64,000 bases of DNA from Sphingobacterium haloxyli (GCF_002980525.1 NZ_PVBQ01000010.1:62001-126000), one strand, 5' to 3'; shown: positions 35,614-45,146, counted from the stretch's first letter. Program-made: numbers and translations. Notes: generated by a model from the letters alone, not told the origin.

Positions 35614-37503
35614 TTAGCCCTCGGTATCGTGCTGGGGTTGGCTTGGGAATATTCTTTCGCTAAAAATCGATCTGTATTGTTCTGTACCAAAGGTGGAGAA
35701 ATGGTCGGCATCGTACATATAGCTTTCGGCGCCATCTGTACTTTTTAGCAACGGAGAGCGGTACACGTCTATATATTTATCGGCGATTTTCGATGTCTTG
35801 AGATAATTATTGGCACTGGTCCGGTAGGCTTGTAGATAGTTTTGCGGATCGATCCCAAATTTGAGATGCAGTGTTTCTATAGCGGGATACTCTACTGTAT
35901 AGCTTTCCGTTTGTCCGATATAGATCACGGGAATATTCTTTTCGGCAAAATACGCTTCTATGGAATCGAGATAGTCGTTTACCTCGCTTTTTTTGTAGCC
36001 AGCGTAGTTGGCGGATAGAATGACTTTATCAATCCGGTTGGAATGCTGCGGCAAATACTGCCCATAGATATAATGCATCAGAGACGTGGGGCCGGCAAAA
36101 ATGGGTTTTACATGGGGGGCAGGAAATACATCGTCGCCCGTTGCCTGTAACAGGTTGACGTTGTTTTCGTTTGCCAGCTGCTGTAAGGTATGGGCGAACA
36201 TGCCTGCATGGCAATCGCCTAACAGGAGATAGTTTGGCTGGGTTTCGGAAAACTGAAATAGCCGTGTTGTATCGAAATCTTCAAACCGAGCGCGCGATAG
36301 CAAATGGGCACCCCCAAATCCGTATTGCGCAGCGGCGCGCTCTCTCGGGTATTGATGATGAAAGGCAATAAGGTTGGCCTCCTGTGGATTTGCGAACAGT
36401 TTGTGAAGGGGAAATTGTGTCCCGAGGAAGGTGGTCGTGATAACGACGAGTGCTGTAGCCAATAACCATTTAGGTGCGCGCAAAAAGCTCCGTATTTCCA
36501 CAAAGCGGTAAGATAGGGCGCCTAACACGAAGGAAAGTACGAAAACGGCTAAAAGGTAATACCATTGCCGTGAGAATGAAAAATAAGTCCCCAACACGAT
36601 CAGTGGCCAATGCCACAAATACCAAGAATAGGAACTGGCGGCAACAAATCTTACCGCGGAAAGCCGGTATAGTTTAAAGTCGCTTCGTACGGAAATAAGT
36701 AATCCTGTTGCAATGACAGGGATCAGGGTGAATACGGAGGGCCAACCGGACGACCGCATCTCCAAGAGACCGCTGACCGATAGCAGTAAGATTACTGTAC
36801 ATGCTATCGCTATCGTATTCCGTATACGCGAGCTAAGCAACTGCCGAAAAGATTTTTCGTGCAAGAACACAATCCCTCCTACCAATAACTCCCATGCCCG
36901 GGTATGGAACATATAAAAGGTAAACGACTGGTTTCTCGGGGCGTAGTATAGCATGCAACATGCCGACATTGCGCCTAGTACGTAAAGAAAATAACGATCG
37001 TACTGGGACCGATTACCCGTCAGCCGTCTAAGCCCCATCAACACTAATGGATATAGAACGTAAAATTGCCATTCGATGGATAGTGACCAGGTATGGAGCA
37101 GGAAATTTAGCTGAGACGCGGGCTGAAAATAGCCGGAAGACAGGTAATAATAGATATTGGAAACGAAGAGGCTACTGGACAGCGCAAATCGACTAAAGTC
37201 ATATAGTTTTATGCCTAATACAAAATATAGGAGGATATAAAAGAAGATAATTAGCACCAGTAGTGCGGGTAATATACGCGTTAACCGGCGTTGATAGAAG
37301 TCGACCAAACGGAAGGTACCTTGATCCATCCGTCCTAAAATCATCTTGGTCATGAGATAGCCCGATAACACAAAGAATATATCGACTCCCATATAGCCAT
37401 CATTAAAATAAGGTAACCCCAAATGAAATAGGACAACAGATACGATAGCAATCGCGCGCAGAAACGCTATATCGTATCGGAAATCTATTTTTCTGGCAGG
37501 CAT
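35614..37503 (-). CDS. Membrane O-acyltransferase (OafA/acyltransferase-3) with SGNH-like domain
   Basis: A 629-residue protein that should acylate a surface glycan. The N-terminal acyltransferase-3 half (about 1-370, ten or more helices) opens with YDIAFLRAIAIVSVVLFHLG, with the conserved histidine, and DGYMGVDIFFVLSGYL. The C-terminal half is an SGNH hydrolase-like domain with block I LLLGDCHAGM near residue 430 and the DxxH pair DADHFS near 610. The normal block I is GDSH; here the nucleophile position is cysteine (codon TGC on the minus strand). It lies next to the capsule locus and may O-acetylate the capsule. Confidence 0.9.
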   Translation of the reverse strand: MPARKIDFRYDIAFLRAIAIVSVVLFHLGLPYFNDGYMGVDIFFVLSGYLMTKMILGRMDQGTFRLVDFYQRRLTRILPALLVLIIFFYILLYFVLGIKLYDFSRFALSSSLFVSNIYYYLSSGYFQPASQLNFLLHTWSLSIEWQFYVLYPLVLMGLRRLTGNRSQYDRYFLYVLGAMSACCMLYYAPRNQSFTFYMFHTRAWELLVGGIVFLHEKSFRQLLSSRIRNTIAIACTVILLLSVSGLLEMRSSGWPSVFTLIPVIATGLLISVRSDFKLYRLSAVRFVAASSYSWYLWHWPLIVLGTYFSFSRQWYYLLAVFVLSFVLGALSYRFVEIRSFLRAPKWLLATALVVITTTFLGTQFPLHKLFANPQEANLIAFHHQYPRERAAAQYGFGGAHLLSRARFEDFDTTRLFQFSETQPNYLLLGDCHAGMFAHTLQQLANENNVNLLQATGDDVFPAPHVKPIFAGPTSLMHYIYGQYLPQHSNRIDKVILSANYAGYKKSEVNDYLDSIEAYFAEKNIPVIYIGQTESYTVEYPAIETLHLKFGIDPQNYLQAYRTSANNYLKTSKIADKYIDVYRSPLLKSTDGAESYMYDADHFSTFGTEQYRSIFSERIFPSQPQHDTEG

Positions 37504-37606
37504 TTCGCGGGTTGTTATGGATAAGTTTATTTCTTCACTGCAAATATAAAAACTATTGTTGTTTTATTTGTTCATATAAAGTTAATAGACCGAAGGAGGT
37601 AAGACT

Positions 37607-37654
37607 ATGTTGTATTTCTTAACTTTGTGGCTTGCAATCGGTAGGAGAACATGA
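37607..37654 (+). CDS. Possible 15-residue leader ORF overlapping the sigma gene start
   Basis: An AGGAGG sequence at 37594-37599, rare in this genome, precedes an ATG at 37607. The frame MLYFLTLWLAIGRRT ends in TGA at 37652-37654 and overlaps the sigma factor ATG as ATGA. This would couple translation of the two. Against it, TAACTTTG (37620-37627) inside the frame is a good -7 promoter box, which would put the transcript start downstream of the leader. Confidence 0.3.
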   Translation: MLYFLTLWLAIGRRT

Positions 37655-38226
37655 AAATAAGCGAAGATGATTTACGACGGCAAATAGCGAGGGGCGATGA
37701 AAGAGCTTTCGCTAGGTTCTATTATCAGTATCAAGATACCGTTGCGAAACATGCTTTTCGTATATTGAAGGACCGGGAACAGACAAGGGAAATTGTGCAG
37801 GATGTGTTCTTGAGCCTTTGGAAGAAGCACAGCGTATTTCTAACCATCGTCGACTTGGATGCTTATCTTTATATAGCAACCAAAAATAGCTGCCTAGCTT
37901 CTATCCGTGCGCGTATCCGGGAACAGGGGAAAGTAGAAGTTTGGAAAGAAGAGCAGACGTACATGCATTCCACGCCGGACGAGCATACGGACCCAGTATA
38001 TGAACTATTAGATCGTGCCATAGACGACTTGCCTCCGCAACAACAAAAGGTCTACTTGCTGAGCCGGCACAGCCGGAAAAAATACGCGGAGATCGCCGAC
38101 GAACTAAATATTTCCAAAGAAACTGTTAAGAAGTATTTACAGCTAGCCAACCAATCTATCCAATCGTACATCAAAAAACATAAAGACGCCGTTATTTCTT
38201 TACTTCTCTCGTTTTTTATTAGCTAA
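37651..38226 (+). CDS. ECF RNA polymerase sigma-70 factor
   Basis: A 191-residue FecI-like sigma factor. Region 2 contains ARFYYQYQDTVAKHAFRILK and TREIVQDVFLSLWKK, and region 4 contains LPPQQQKVYLLSRHSRKKYAEIADELNISKETVKKYL (landmarks LPPQQQKVYLLSR and ELNISKETVKKYL). The C-terminus is hydrophobic (AVISLLLSFFIS), as in the sigma at 1156. It probably works with the FecR at 38798 and drives the SusC/SusD pair. Unlike the normal arrangement the FecR gene is not adjacent, because a gene on the opposite strand lies between them. Confidence 0.92.
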   Translation: MKISEDDLRRQIARGDERAFARFYYQYQDTVAKHAFRILKDREQTREIVQDVFLSLWKKHSVFLTIVDLDAYLYIATKNSCLASIRARIREQGKVEVWKEEQTYMHSTPDEHTDPVYELLDRAIDDLPPQQQKVYLLSRHSRKKYAEIADELNISKETVKKYLQLANQSIQSYIKKHKDAVISLLLSFFIS

Positions 38227-38668
38227 GACTGTCTTCTGGGCCTTCTGGATTCAGCCCGGTATTCTCCTCCTTATCTGGATAGCCGTCGTCCTCTACATCG
38301 GGGTCTTGTTGTGCCGGTTGGACGGACAGGTCTTCATCCATTTCATCTAGTTGTACGGAATCGTCTACTAAGACATCATCGAAATTGTCGATTTCGCCCT
38401 CAAGTGGTTCCTTCTTATCTTGATATTCGTTTTGTGTGTACGGGTTTTCCTCATCGTAGGTAGAGTTATTATCCTCACCTTGCGGAGCCGCGGTATCGTA
38501 GGGCAATGGGTGATCATACGCATTATCGCCGGTTTCGGGATCTAACTCAAAGCTGTCTTCTGCTTCGTTAAATTCTAAATCCTCTCCCGTTGGCTCTTGG
38601 GTCTCCTGCTTATCTGTATCGTCCAATGGTACACTGGGTGCATTGTCTTTCTTATTTGTATCTTCCAT
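38219..38668 (-). CDS. Very acidic low-complexity protein of unknown function
   Basis: A 149-residue protein made mainly of Asp, Glu, Pro, Asn and Gln, with very few hydrophobic residues and no signal peptide or membrane helix. It should be disordered. Its last eight bases overlap the end of the sigma gene on the other strand, and its start is 129 bases from the divergent FecR gene. No domain is recognised. Similar acidic small proteins occur in Sphingobacteriaceae, so I judge it real, but the composition makes homology hard to see. Confidence 0.65.
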   Translation of the reverse strand: MEDTNKKDNAPSVPLDDTDKQETQEPTGEDLEFNEAEDSFELDPETGDNAYDHPLPYDTAAPQGEDNNSTYDEENPYTQNEYQDKKEPLEGEIDNFDDVLVDDSVQLDEMDEDLSVQPAQQDPDVEDDGYPDKEENTGLNPEGPEDSLS

Positions 38669-38797
38669 ATTGCTGTATTTATGCTATAGTAAAAGAACTG
38701 CTATGCTGGCTAAATGTTTTTATTTCTGCAAAAAGTTAGATCGAATACCCCCTTTTATACATAGACCGGCATCTTTATAGGTAAAGCTAGCGCCGAC

Positions 38798-40021
38798 ATG
38801 GACAACAACATACATCGTATCTCGTATTTTCTACAGAAATATTTAGATGATGATATCTCAACAGCGGAGTTATCGCTACTCCACACCCTATTGGAAGAGA
38901 GCGACGAAGACGACATCAAGGCGGCTTTTGACCTTATTTGGAACAATACACCGCTATCACCAGATAATACCGATCCTTTATTTTCCAACGAAGAGGCCGA
39001 TGCTGTGCTTCGGGATATCATAACGCAGGTTCCGGTGACGCGTCGAAAAACGAAGTGGAAGGTCATGACAGCCTATGCGCTAGCGGCCTGTGCCGTGGGG
39101 GCCCTGTTGACGTTTGCCTGGATCCATTTGAACCGAGAGACGTCGTTTCCCCAAGAGGCTGTATCCATCGTCTCACAGAAAATCGAACAAGATGTGGATC
39201 CTGCGCAAGAAGAGGCCATTCTTACATTAGAAGGAGGAGAGACGTTATCCCTGCACGATATCAAAGCTGGAGATAGTATCCGGATGGGTGACATAAAGTT
39301 GGTAAACACCGACGGTTTGCTTTCTTATGAGCCAGCACAGGTTGAAGGCCCCGGAACACAGCACTTCGTACAGACACCCAAAGGCGGACAGATTAGTATG
39401 AAACTACCCGATGGTACGAAGGTGTGGCTCAACGCCGATTCACGTATTACATTCCTATCTAACTTGGGCGTGAAAGATCGCGAGGTAACGGTAACGGGAG
39501 AGGTATACTTCGAGGTAGCAAAATTGGACGGTAAACGGTTTACGGTAAAAAGTACGTCGGGCGAAATCGAAGTATTGGGCACTAAGTTCAATGTACGCGC
39601 CTACCCAGAAGATAAATCTATGCAAACGGCACTGGTTGAAGGAAGCTTGGCAATAAAAACGAGCTCGGATCGGGTTGTCCTTAAACCTAATCAAGTAGGT
39701 GTTGCATCAGCCTCTCAGCGGATCTCGGTATCTCAACACGGGCATATCGCGGATATCATCGCCTGGAAAAATGGTTTGTTTTTGTTCGAGAACACGACAC
39801 TCGCCGATGTGGGCCGACAGTTAGGCCGCTGGTATAATATTCAGGTGCAGTTGGGCGACGGTTTGGCCGTCCAACGGATTACGGGAAAGATAACCAGAGA
39901 CGTCAAGCTTTCCGAAGTCATGAAAATGCTACACTATTTAGGAATAGAATCGAAGTTAAAAGATAATAAATTGATCATGATACAAAACGAACATGCCTAT
40001 GAAAAAACAATTAAAATGTAA
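38798..40021 (+). CDS. FecR-family anti-sigma factor
   Basis: A 407-residue anti-sigma factor of the SusC/SusD signalling type. The N-terminal cytoplasmic domain (1-85) contains the sigma-binding helices (ISYFLQKYLDDDISTAELS). A single helix at about 90-108 (MTAYALAACAVGALLTFAWI) is followed by a FecR domain (about 185-290: QTPKGGQISMKLPDGTKVWLNADS) and a DUF4974 domain (about 320-395: LFLFENTTLADVGRQLGRWYNI). It is 66 bases before the SusC gene. A short basic ORF fills the gap and overlaps its last codons. Confidence 0.92.
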   Translation: MDNNIHRISYFLQKYLDDDISTAELSLLHTLLEESDEDDIKAAFDLIWNNTPLSPDNTDPLFSNEEADAVLRDIITQVPVTRRKTKWKVMTAYALAACAVGALLTFAWIHLNRETSFPQEAVSIVSQKIEQDVDPAQEEAILTLEGGETLSLHDIKAGDSIRMGDIKLVNTDGLLSYEPAQVEGPGTQHFVQTPKGGQISMKLPDGTKVWLNADSRITFLSNLGVKDREVTVTGEVYFEVAKLDGKRFTVKSTSGEIEVLGTKFNVRAYPEDKSMQTALVEGSLAIKTSSDRVVLKPNQVGVASASQRISVSQHGHIADIIAWKNGLFLFENTTLADVGRQLGRWYNIQVQLGDGLAVQRITGKITRDVKLSEVMKMLHYLGIESKLKDNKLIMIQNEHAYEKTIKM

Positions 40022-40091
40022 TTGCCAATTGAGAAATAACCGCATTATGAAAGACAAGTTAAAAACGAAAAACGCTAGATCTAAAAAATGA
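39993..40091 (+). CDS. Possible 32-residue basic ORF bridging FecR and SusC
   Basis: An ATG at 39993 (second ATG at 39999) opens a 32-codon frame, different from that of FecR and SusC. It runs through the whole gap and ends at TGA 40089-40091, overlapping the SusC ATG as ATGA. The peptide is lysine- and arginine-rich (MKKQLKCNCQLRNNRIMKDK at its start). The exact overlap would let ribosomes restart on SusC. Conservation is untested. Confidence 0.35.
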   Translation: MPMKKQLKCNCQLRNNRIMKDKLKTKNARSKK

Positions 40092-43000
40092 TGTATTTTA
40101 AAAAAGTGATGAAACTAGTAGCTATGCTATTGCTTTTTACGCTTTCTACCGCTACGGCGAGTAGTTACGGCCAACAAAATATTACCTTAAAGACAAACCA
40201 TACCCCGCTAGGTAATGTGCTCAAAAATCTGGAAAACCAAGTCGATTATTATTTTGTATATCGCGAGGCCGAAATAAAGGGGATATCAATAGACCGGGTT
40301 CAACTGAAAAATGTACCGCTTACTAAAGCATTGAACGAGATATTGCAGGGGACGAATATTGTATACAATATCGTTGGTAAAAATATTGTACTAAAGAAAG
40401 TTTCCGCTGTAGCTGCTCCTATCATACAGCAACAGGTAGCGGGTACTGTAGTCAACGACCTGGGAGAGGCCTTGATTGGTGCTACCGTGGTGGTTCGGGG
40501 AAAAAGCTTGCAGACACAAACGGACGTAAATGGGGCATTCCAATTAACGGGCGTAGAGAAGGGGGACGTTTTGGTAGTGTCTTATATCGGCCATTCACCG
40601 GGCGAACTGGTATACGATGGGCAAACACAACTATCCATTACACTTAATGCCACTGCCGGTGATTTGGATGAAGTAGTCGTGGTAGGTTATGGTACGCAGA
40701 AGAAAATAAATTTGACGGGCGCTGTAGGCTCGATTTCGGGCGAAGATTTGGAAAGCAGGCCGATTACCAATGTGGGACGCGGATTACAAGGGCAGATACC
40801 GGGGCTGACAGTGAGAGGAGAGAATACCGCCCCTGGTGCGCAAGCGCCTAAGATTCGTATTCGTGGCGTGGGTACTTGGGGTGACGCCGAACCGCTGATT
40901 GTTATCGACGGCGTGCCCGGTGGCAATATGAATATCCTGAATCCCGACGATATCGAAAGTATCTCGGTACTGAAAGACGCTGCCTCCTCTTCTATTTATG
41001 GGGTACGGGGCGCAAATGGGGTTATTTTGGTGACGACCAAAAAAGGTACGTCCGGCAGCCCAACGTTGAGCATGAGCAGTTACTTTGGTTGGCAGACGCC
41101 CACGGCGCTACCGAAGTTCTTGGGTTCGCCCGACTACATGATGCTGCAGAACGAAGCAAATATTAACGCTGGGCAAAATCCGACCTATACGGAGGAGCAG
41201 ATTGAAATTGCACGTAATGGATCGGATCCAAACTATTTTGCAAATACCGATTGGATTGATGAAGTATACCGCAAGAGTGCTCCGCAACAAAATTATAACC
41301 TAAGCCTACAGGGAGGCCATGACAAAACGAGTTACTATGCTTCGTATGGTTATTTGGGTGAAGGTGGACTCGTCGTTGGCGACAATTTTAAAGCGGGAAG
41401 ACACAACGCGCGTTTACGGTTAAACACGGAGGTTTTTGACCGCATTAAATTAGATGGTAACTTGGGATATGTAGATCGCGGGTATGATGGTTCGGCTTCG
41501 GGAACGAGTCCGCTTTCGGCCGCGATATCGATCCGCCCATTAGTTCCTGTACGTTTTACCAATGGTAGTTGGGGTTATCATGGCGGACAGAGCAATCCGG
41601 TGGCTTGGGCACAAGATGGTGGGACAAATAGCTTCACATCGCAAGAAATCACCGCCAACATCGCGGCAACGGTCAACCTTTTTGAGGGTCTGGATCTAAA
41701 GGGACAGTATGGCTTGGTAAAGTACAATTCCAAACGGAATACATTACTTAAAACTATCAATTATTTCAGTCCAGACGATAATGAATTGATCTACCGCACG
41801 AACTACCCGAATAGTATGCGGATGGATCATTATGCCCAAACCTACCAGACGTTTATCGCAACAGCCCATTACAACAAGACGATTCAAGAGAATCATAACA
41901 TAACGGGGTTATTGGGGTATTCATTGGAGGAGACGGTAGGGAATGATTTCTGGGCATCCCGCCAAAGTCTTGCTACACAGGATTTGCCCTCGTTGGTAGT
42001 GGGTACGGAAAATCAATTGAACGGGAGTGCTAGTAAACAAAACGCACTCATGTCTTTCTTTGGTCGTGTGAATTATGACTACAATAGCAAATACTTGTTG
42101 GAAGGTAACTTCCGCTACGATGGTTCGTCGAGATTTCATCCAGACGTACGCTGGAACTGGTTCGGTTCCTTTTCGGCTGGCTGGGTATTCAGTGAAGAAG
42201 GTTTCTTTGAGGATTTAAAGGGATTCTGGAATTTGGGTAAGGTACGGTTCTCTTATGGTACCCAAGGGAATGACAGGGTTATGGATCCGAACAACAACTC
42301 GGTTCGCGACTTTCCGTATCTGGCAACCTTAGCGCCGGTTGGCGTTACGTCCAACAATCCTATCGGCGATCAGCAACGCGTGGGCTTCCGGCAAAACTAT
42401 ATTCCCAACCCCCTATTGTCTTGGGAGTCATCCGAAAAGACTAATATTGGTCTGGATTTAGCTTTCTTTTCGAACAGATTGAGTGTAACTGGGGATTATT
42501 TCGTCAATAACACGAATAACATATTGCTTCCACGGCTACTTCCGGATGTTATCGGCGTGGGAACAAATTATATGTCGTATAATGCGGGATCGGTAGAAAA
42601 TCGGGGCTGGGAAGTGGTCCTGGGTTGGCAAGACCGTATTGGCGAGGTGCGGTATGGTGCAAACTTCAACCTGTCGGACGTGCGAAACAAAGTGACGCAT
42701 TTGGATGACCGTAGCGAAGTGCTGGGCGACCGGGTACGTTTGGTGGGTCATCCATTGGATGCTTTTTATGGCTTCATCGCCGACCGCATTGCCCAGGTGT
42801 CGGATTTCGATGTAGTCGACGGGCAGTATGTGCCTAAGTTTCCGTTTCAAAGTGGGGACTTGGTTGGCCCGGGCGACTTGATCTACAAACCGACGGATCC
42901 GGATGCGACGGCAATCACGGTACAAAATGACAGGCATATTCTGGGCAGCGATATCCCTCGATATACGTACGGCTTCCGAGGCGACCTAGCATATAAAGGA

Positions 43001-43435
43001 TTCGATTTCAGTTTCTTCTTGCAGGGTGTTGGAAAAGCAGACGGTTATCTCGCGGGTTCTGCCAGACATCCCTTCATTAACAACAGTGCGATGCCGCAAG
43101 AAGTGCATTTGGATCGCTGGACGCCGGATAACACCGATGCCTCGTATCCGCGTTTTGTATACTTACGGACACATAACACGCGCATGTCGTCCAAATGGAT
43201 CGAGGACGCCTCGTACTTGAGGTTGAAAAATGTGCAACTGGGGTATACGTTCCCGGCTCCATGGATGGAGAAAATGCGCGTAAGCAAATTAAGGCTGTAT
43301 GTATCGGGAGAAAACCTTTTTACCAAAACGGATTTCTTCTATGGGTATGACCCGGAAGTGCCGGTGGGTAATACGGGTGGATACTATCCGCAGGTGAAAA
43401 CGTTTACGGTTGGTCTTAACTTAAATCTTAAATAA
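40088..43435 (+). CDS. SusC/RagA-family TonB-linked outer-membrane protein with STN domain
   Basis: A 1115-residue nutrient importer and signal transducer. In order: signal peptide (1-28, TLSTATASS), STN domain (about 31-105, ITLKTNHTPLGNVLKNLEN), carboxypeptidase-regulatory-like domain (about 118-200, VAGTVVNDLGEALIGATVVV). Then come the TonB-box-like DEVVVVGYGTQKK, the plug (about 210-325, with LQGQIPGLTVRGENTAPG and SISVLKDAASSSIYG) and the barrel. The STN domain shows it is meant to signal to the FecR and sigma encoded upstream. The SusD partner follows 9 bases later. Confidence 0.96.
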   Translation: MMYFKKVMKLVAMLLLFTLSTATASSYGQQNITLKTNHTPLGNVLKNLENQVDYYFVYREAEIKGISIDRVQLKNVPLTKALNEILQGTNIVYNIVGKNIVLKKVSAVAAPIIQQQVAGTVVNDLGEALIGATVVVRGKSLQTQTDVNGAFQLTGVEKGDVLVVSYIGHSPGELVYDGQTQLSITLNATAGDLDEVVVVGYGTQKKINLTGAVGSISGEDLESRPITNVGRGLQGQIPGLTVRGENTAPGAQAPKIRIRGVGTWGDAEPLIVIDGVPGGNMNILNPDDIESISVLKDAASSSIYGVRGANGVILVTTKKGTSGSPTLSMSSYFGWQTPTALPKFLGSPDYMMLQNEANINAGQNPTYTEEQIEIARNGSDPNYFANTDWIDEVYRKSAPQQNYNLSLQGGHDKTSYYASYGYLGEGGLVVGDNFKAGRHNARLRLNTEVFDRIKLDGNLGYVDRGYDGSASGTSPLSAAISIRPLVPVRFTNGSWGYHGGQSNPVAWAQDGGTNSFTSQEITANIAATVNLFEGLDLKGQYGLVKYNSKRNTLLKTINYFSPDDNELIYRTNYPNSMRMDHYAQTYQTFIATAHYNKTIQENHNITGLLGYSLEETVGNDFWASRQSLATQDLPSLVVGTENQLNGSASKQNALMSFFGRVNYDYNSKYLLEGNFRYDGSSRFHPDVRWNWFGSFSAGWVFSEEGFFEDLKGFWNLGKVRFSYGTQGNDRVMDPNNNSVRDFPYLATLAPVGVTSNNPIGDQQRVGFRQNYIPNPLLSWESSEKTNIGLDLAFFSNRLSVTGDYFVNNTNNILLPRLLPDVIGVGTNYMSYNAGSVENRGWEVVLGWQDRIGEVRYGANFNLSDVRNKVTHLDDRSEVLGDRVRLVGHPLDAFYGFIADRIAQVSDFDVVDGQYVPKFPFQSGDLVGPGDLIYKPTDPDATAITVQNDRHILGSDIPRYTYGFRGDLAYKGFDFSFFLQGVGKADGYLAGSARHPFINNSAMPQEVHLDRWTPDNTDASYPRFVYLRTHNTRMSSKWIEDASYLRLKNVQLGYTFPAPWMEKMRVSKLRLYVSGENLFTKTDFFYGYDPEVPVGNTGGYYPQVKTFTVGLNLNLK

Positions 43436-43444
43436 TCGTTAGCT

Positions 43445-45124
43445 ATGATTCTTCGCAAAAAATATATACACAACTTTAAATTAGCGGTATTGCTGCTGGG
43501 TTTAGGAACTATGAGCAGCTGTAGTGATTTTTTGGATCGGTATCCGCAGGACGAGATTGTCGATGAGACGTTCTGGAAAACGCAGGAGCAACTGGAAATG
43601 GCTGCAACGGCCATCTACTCACGCGTGAAGGCCAAAAACTTCGTGGATATGGAAAATATGGGGGAAAATACCATGTGGCCACAAACGAATCAGTACAAAG
43701 ATATTGGATCGGGCGTGTTCCCCGTAACGCAACCTACCGTGAACGACGAATGGCGGAATATGTTCCGGGATGTACGGGAATGTAATGCTTTTTTAGAAAA
43801 CTATGAGGGGGCAGAAGAAACAGATCCAGGTGCAACGGAAAGACTTGCTGCGGAAGTGCGCGTAATCCGTGTACTGAATTATAGCTTTATGACCTCATTT
43901 TTTGGTGATGTGCCCATTATCACCAGTACGCTTGATCCGGATGATCCTGAAGTGTATGGAGAGAGAGATCCCCAAGAACAAGTGGTAGACTTCTTGTTGA
44001 ATGAACTTGATCTGGCTGCGGAGCATCTTTCGGAGGAGATTCCGACGGGTGATAATCTGGGTAGGGTAAATAAGGCTACGGCGTTGGCCTTAAAGGCGAG
44101 AATCGCCTTGACATATGGACGCTTTGAGGTGGCCGAACAGGCGGCAAAGGCGGTGATGGACATGGGTATTTATTCGCTGTACAGCACCGGTGATCCGGAA
44201 ACGTCGTACTATGATCTGTTTACACGAAATGGTAAACTCGCAGAAGGACGTAATAAAGAAACGATCTTTGCACGTATGCACAAGATGGATATCATCATGC
44301 ATAACTTAAGCCGGGAAATCCAGGTGCCGGATCAATTTGCCCGCTTTGTGCCTACACGTTCGCTTGTAGAATCGTATTTATGTAGCGACGGGTTGCCGAT
44401 TGATAAATCGCCCCTTTATAAAGACGATACCTATGCGGATGTGTTCAAAAACAGAGATCCGCGCATGACGCAAACCATCCTCGTACCGGGCGATAGCTGG
44501 GGGGGACGTTATGACGGTAGACCCGTAGCGGACAATCCTGACCCGACCATCTTCATGGTACCTAAATTCAGCCAAGATGGCCGTGGTTCGGTAACGACAA
44601 CAGGTTACTATTATAAAAAATACGTGGAACCAAGCGCCGTCCCTAATTACAACCGAGATGACAATGATATCCATCATATCCGCTACGCAGAGGCGTTGCT
44701 TACCTATGCAGAGGCGCGTTTCGAACAGGGTAAGCTGACGCAAGCTGATCTCGATATCTCCATCAACTTGCTTCGTGACCGGGTGGGCATGAGCAGAATG
44801 GACCTCGCTTTCTTGGCGCAGCACGGCATGGATGTCCGTGAAGAGATCCGCAGAGAACGTCGTGTCGAATTAGCGCTCGAAGGCCATCGCTATTTTGACG
44901 TGAGAAGGTGGAAAGAAGGGGAACGTCTTGGCCGAGATATCGAAGGTGTAAAAGCTTCGTGGTTTCCGGCATTAAGCTCAGATGCTTACCGAAAAAACGC
45001 GGAGGGCTATTTGGTCGTGCAATGGAACAGGAGATTTGAATCTCCGAAGAATTATCTGTGGCCCGTTCCACAGGTACAAAGGGAGCGAAATCCGGCACTG
45101 GGACAAAATCCGGGTTGGGAGTAG
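43445..45124 (+). CDS. SusD/RagB-family nutrient-binding lipoprotein
   Basis: A 559-residue surface lipoprotein with a lipobox (LGTMSSCSDFL, cysteine about 26). The N-terminal SusD-like motif FLDRYPQDEIVDETFWKTQEQ is followed by TPR-like helices, and the C-terminus has the RagB landmark RRERRVELALEGHRYFDVRRW. It forms the lid on the SusC barrel. No glycosidase, peptidase or sulfatase is encoded next to it, so its substrate cannot be guessed. It ends just before a bidirectional terminator. Confidence 0.95.
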   Translation: MILRKKYIHNFKLAVLLLGLGTMSSCSDFLDRYPQDEIVDETFWKTQEQLEMAATAIYSRVKAKNFVDMENMGENTMWPQTNQYKDIGSGVFPVTQPTVNDEWRNMFRDVRECNAFLENYEGAEETDPGATERLAAEVRVIRVLNYSFMTSFFGDVPIITSTLDPDDPEVYGERDPQEQVVDFLLNELDLAAEHLSEEIPTGDNLGRVNKATALALKARIALTYGRFEVAEQAAKAVMDMGIYSLYSTGDPETSYYDLFTRNGKLAEGRNKETIFARMHKMDIIMHNLSREIQVPDQFARFVPTRSLVESYLCSDGLPIDKSPLYKDDTYADVFKNRDPRMTQTILVPGDSWGGRYDGRPVADNPDPTIFMVPKFSQDGRGSVTTTGYYYKKYVEPSAVPNYNRDDNDIHHIRYAEALLTYAEARFEQGKLTQADLDISINLLRDRVGMSRMDLAFLAQHGMDVREEIRRERRVELALEGHRYFDVRRWKEGERLGRDIEGVKASWFPALSSDAYRKNAEGYLVVQWNRRFESPKNYLWPVPQVQRERNPALGQNPGWE

Positions 45125-45146
45125 TATACTATTTTCCCGTCAATAC

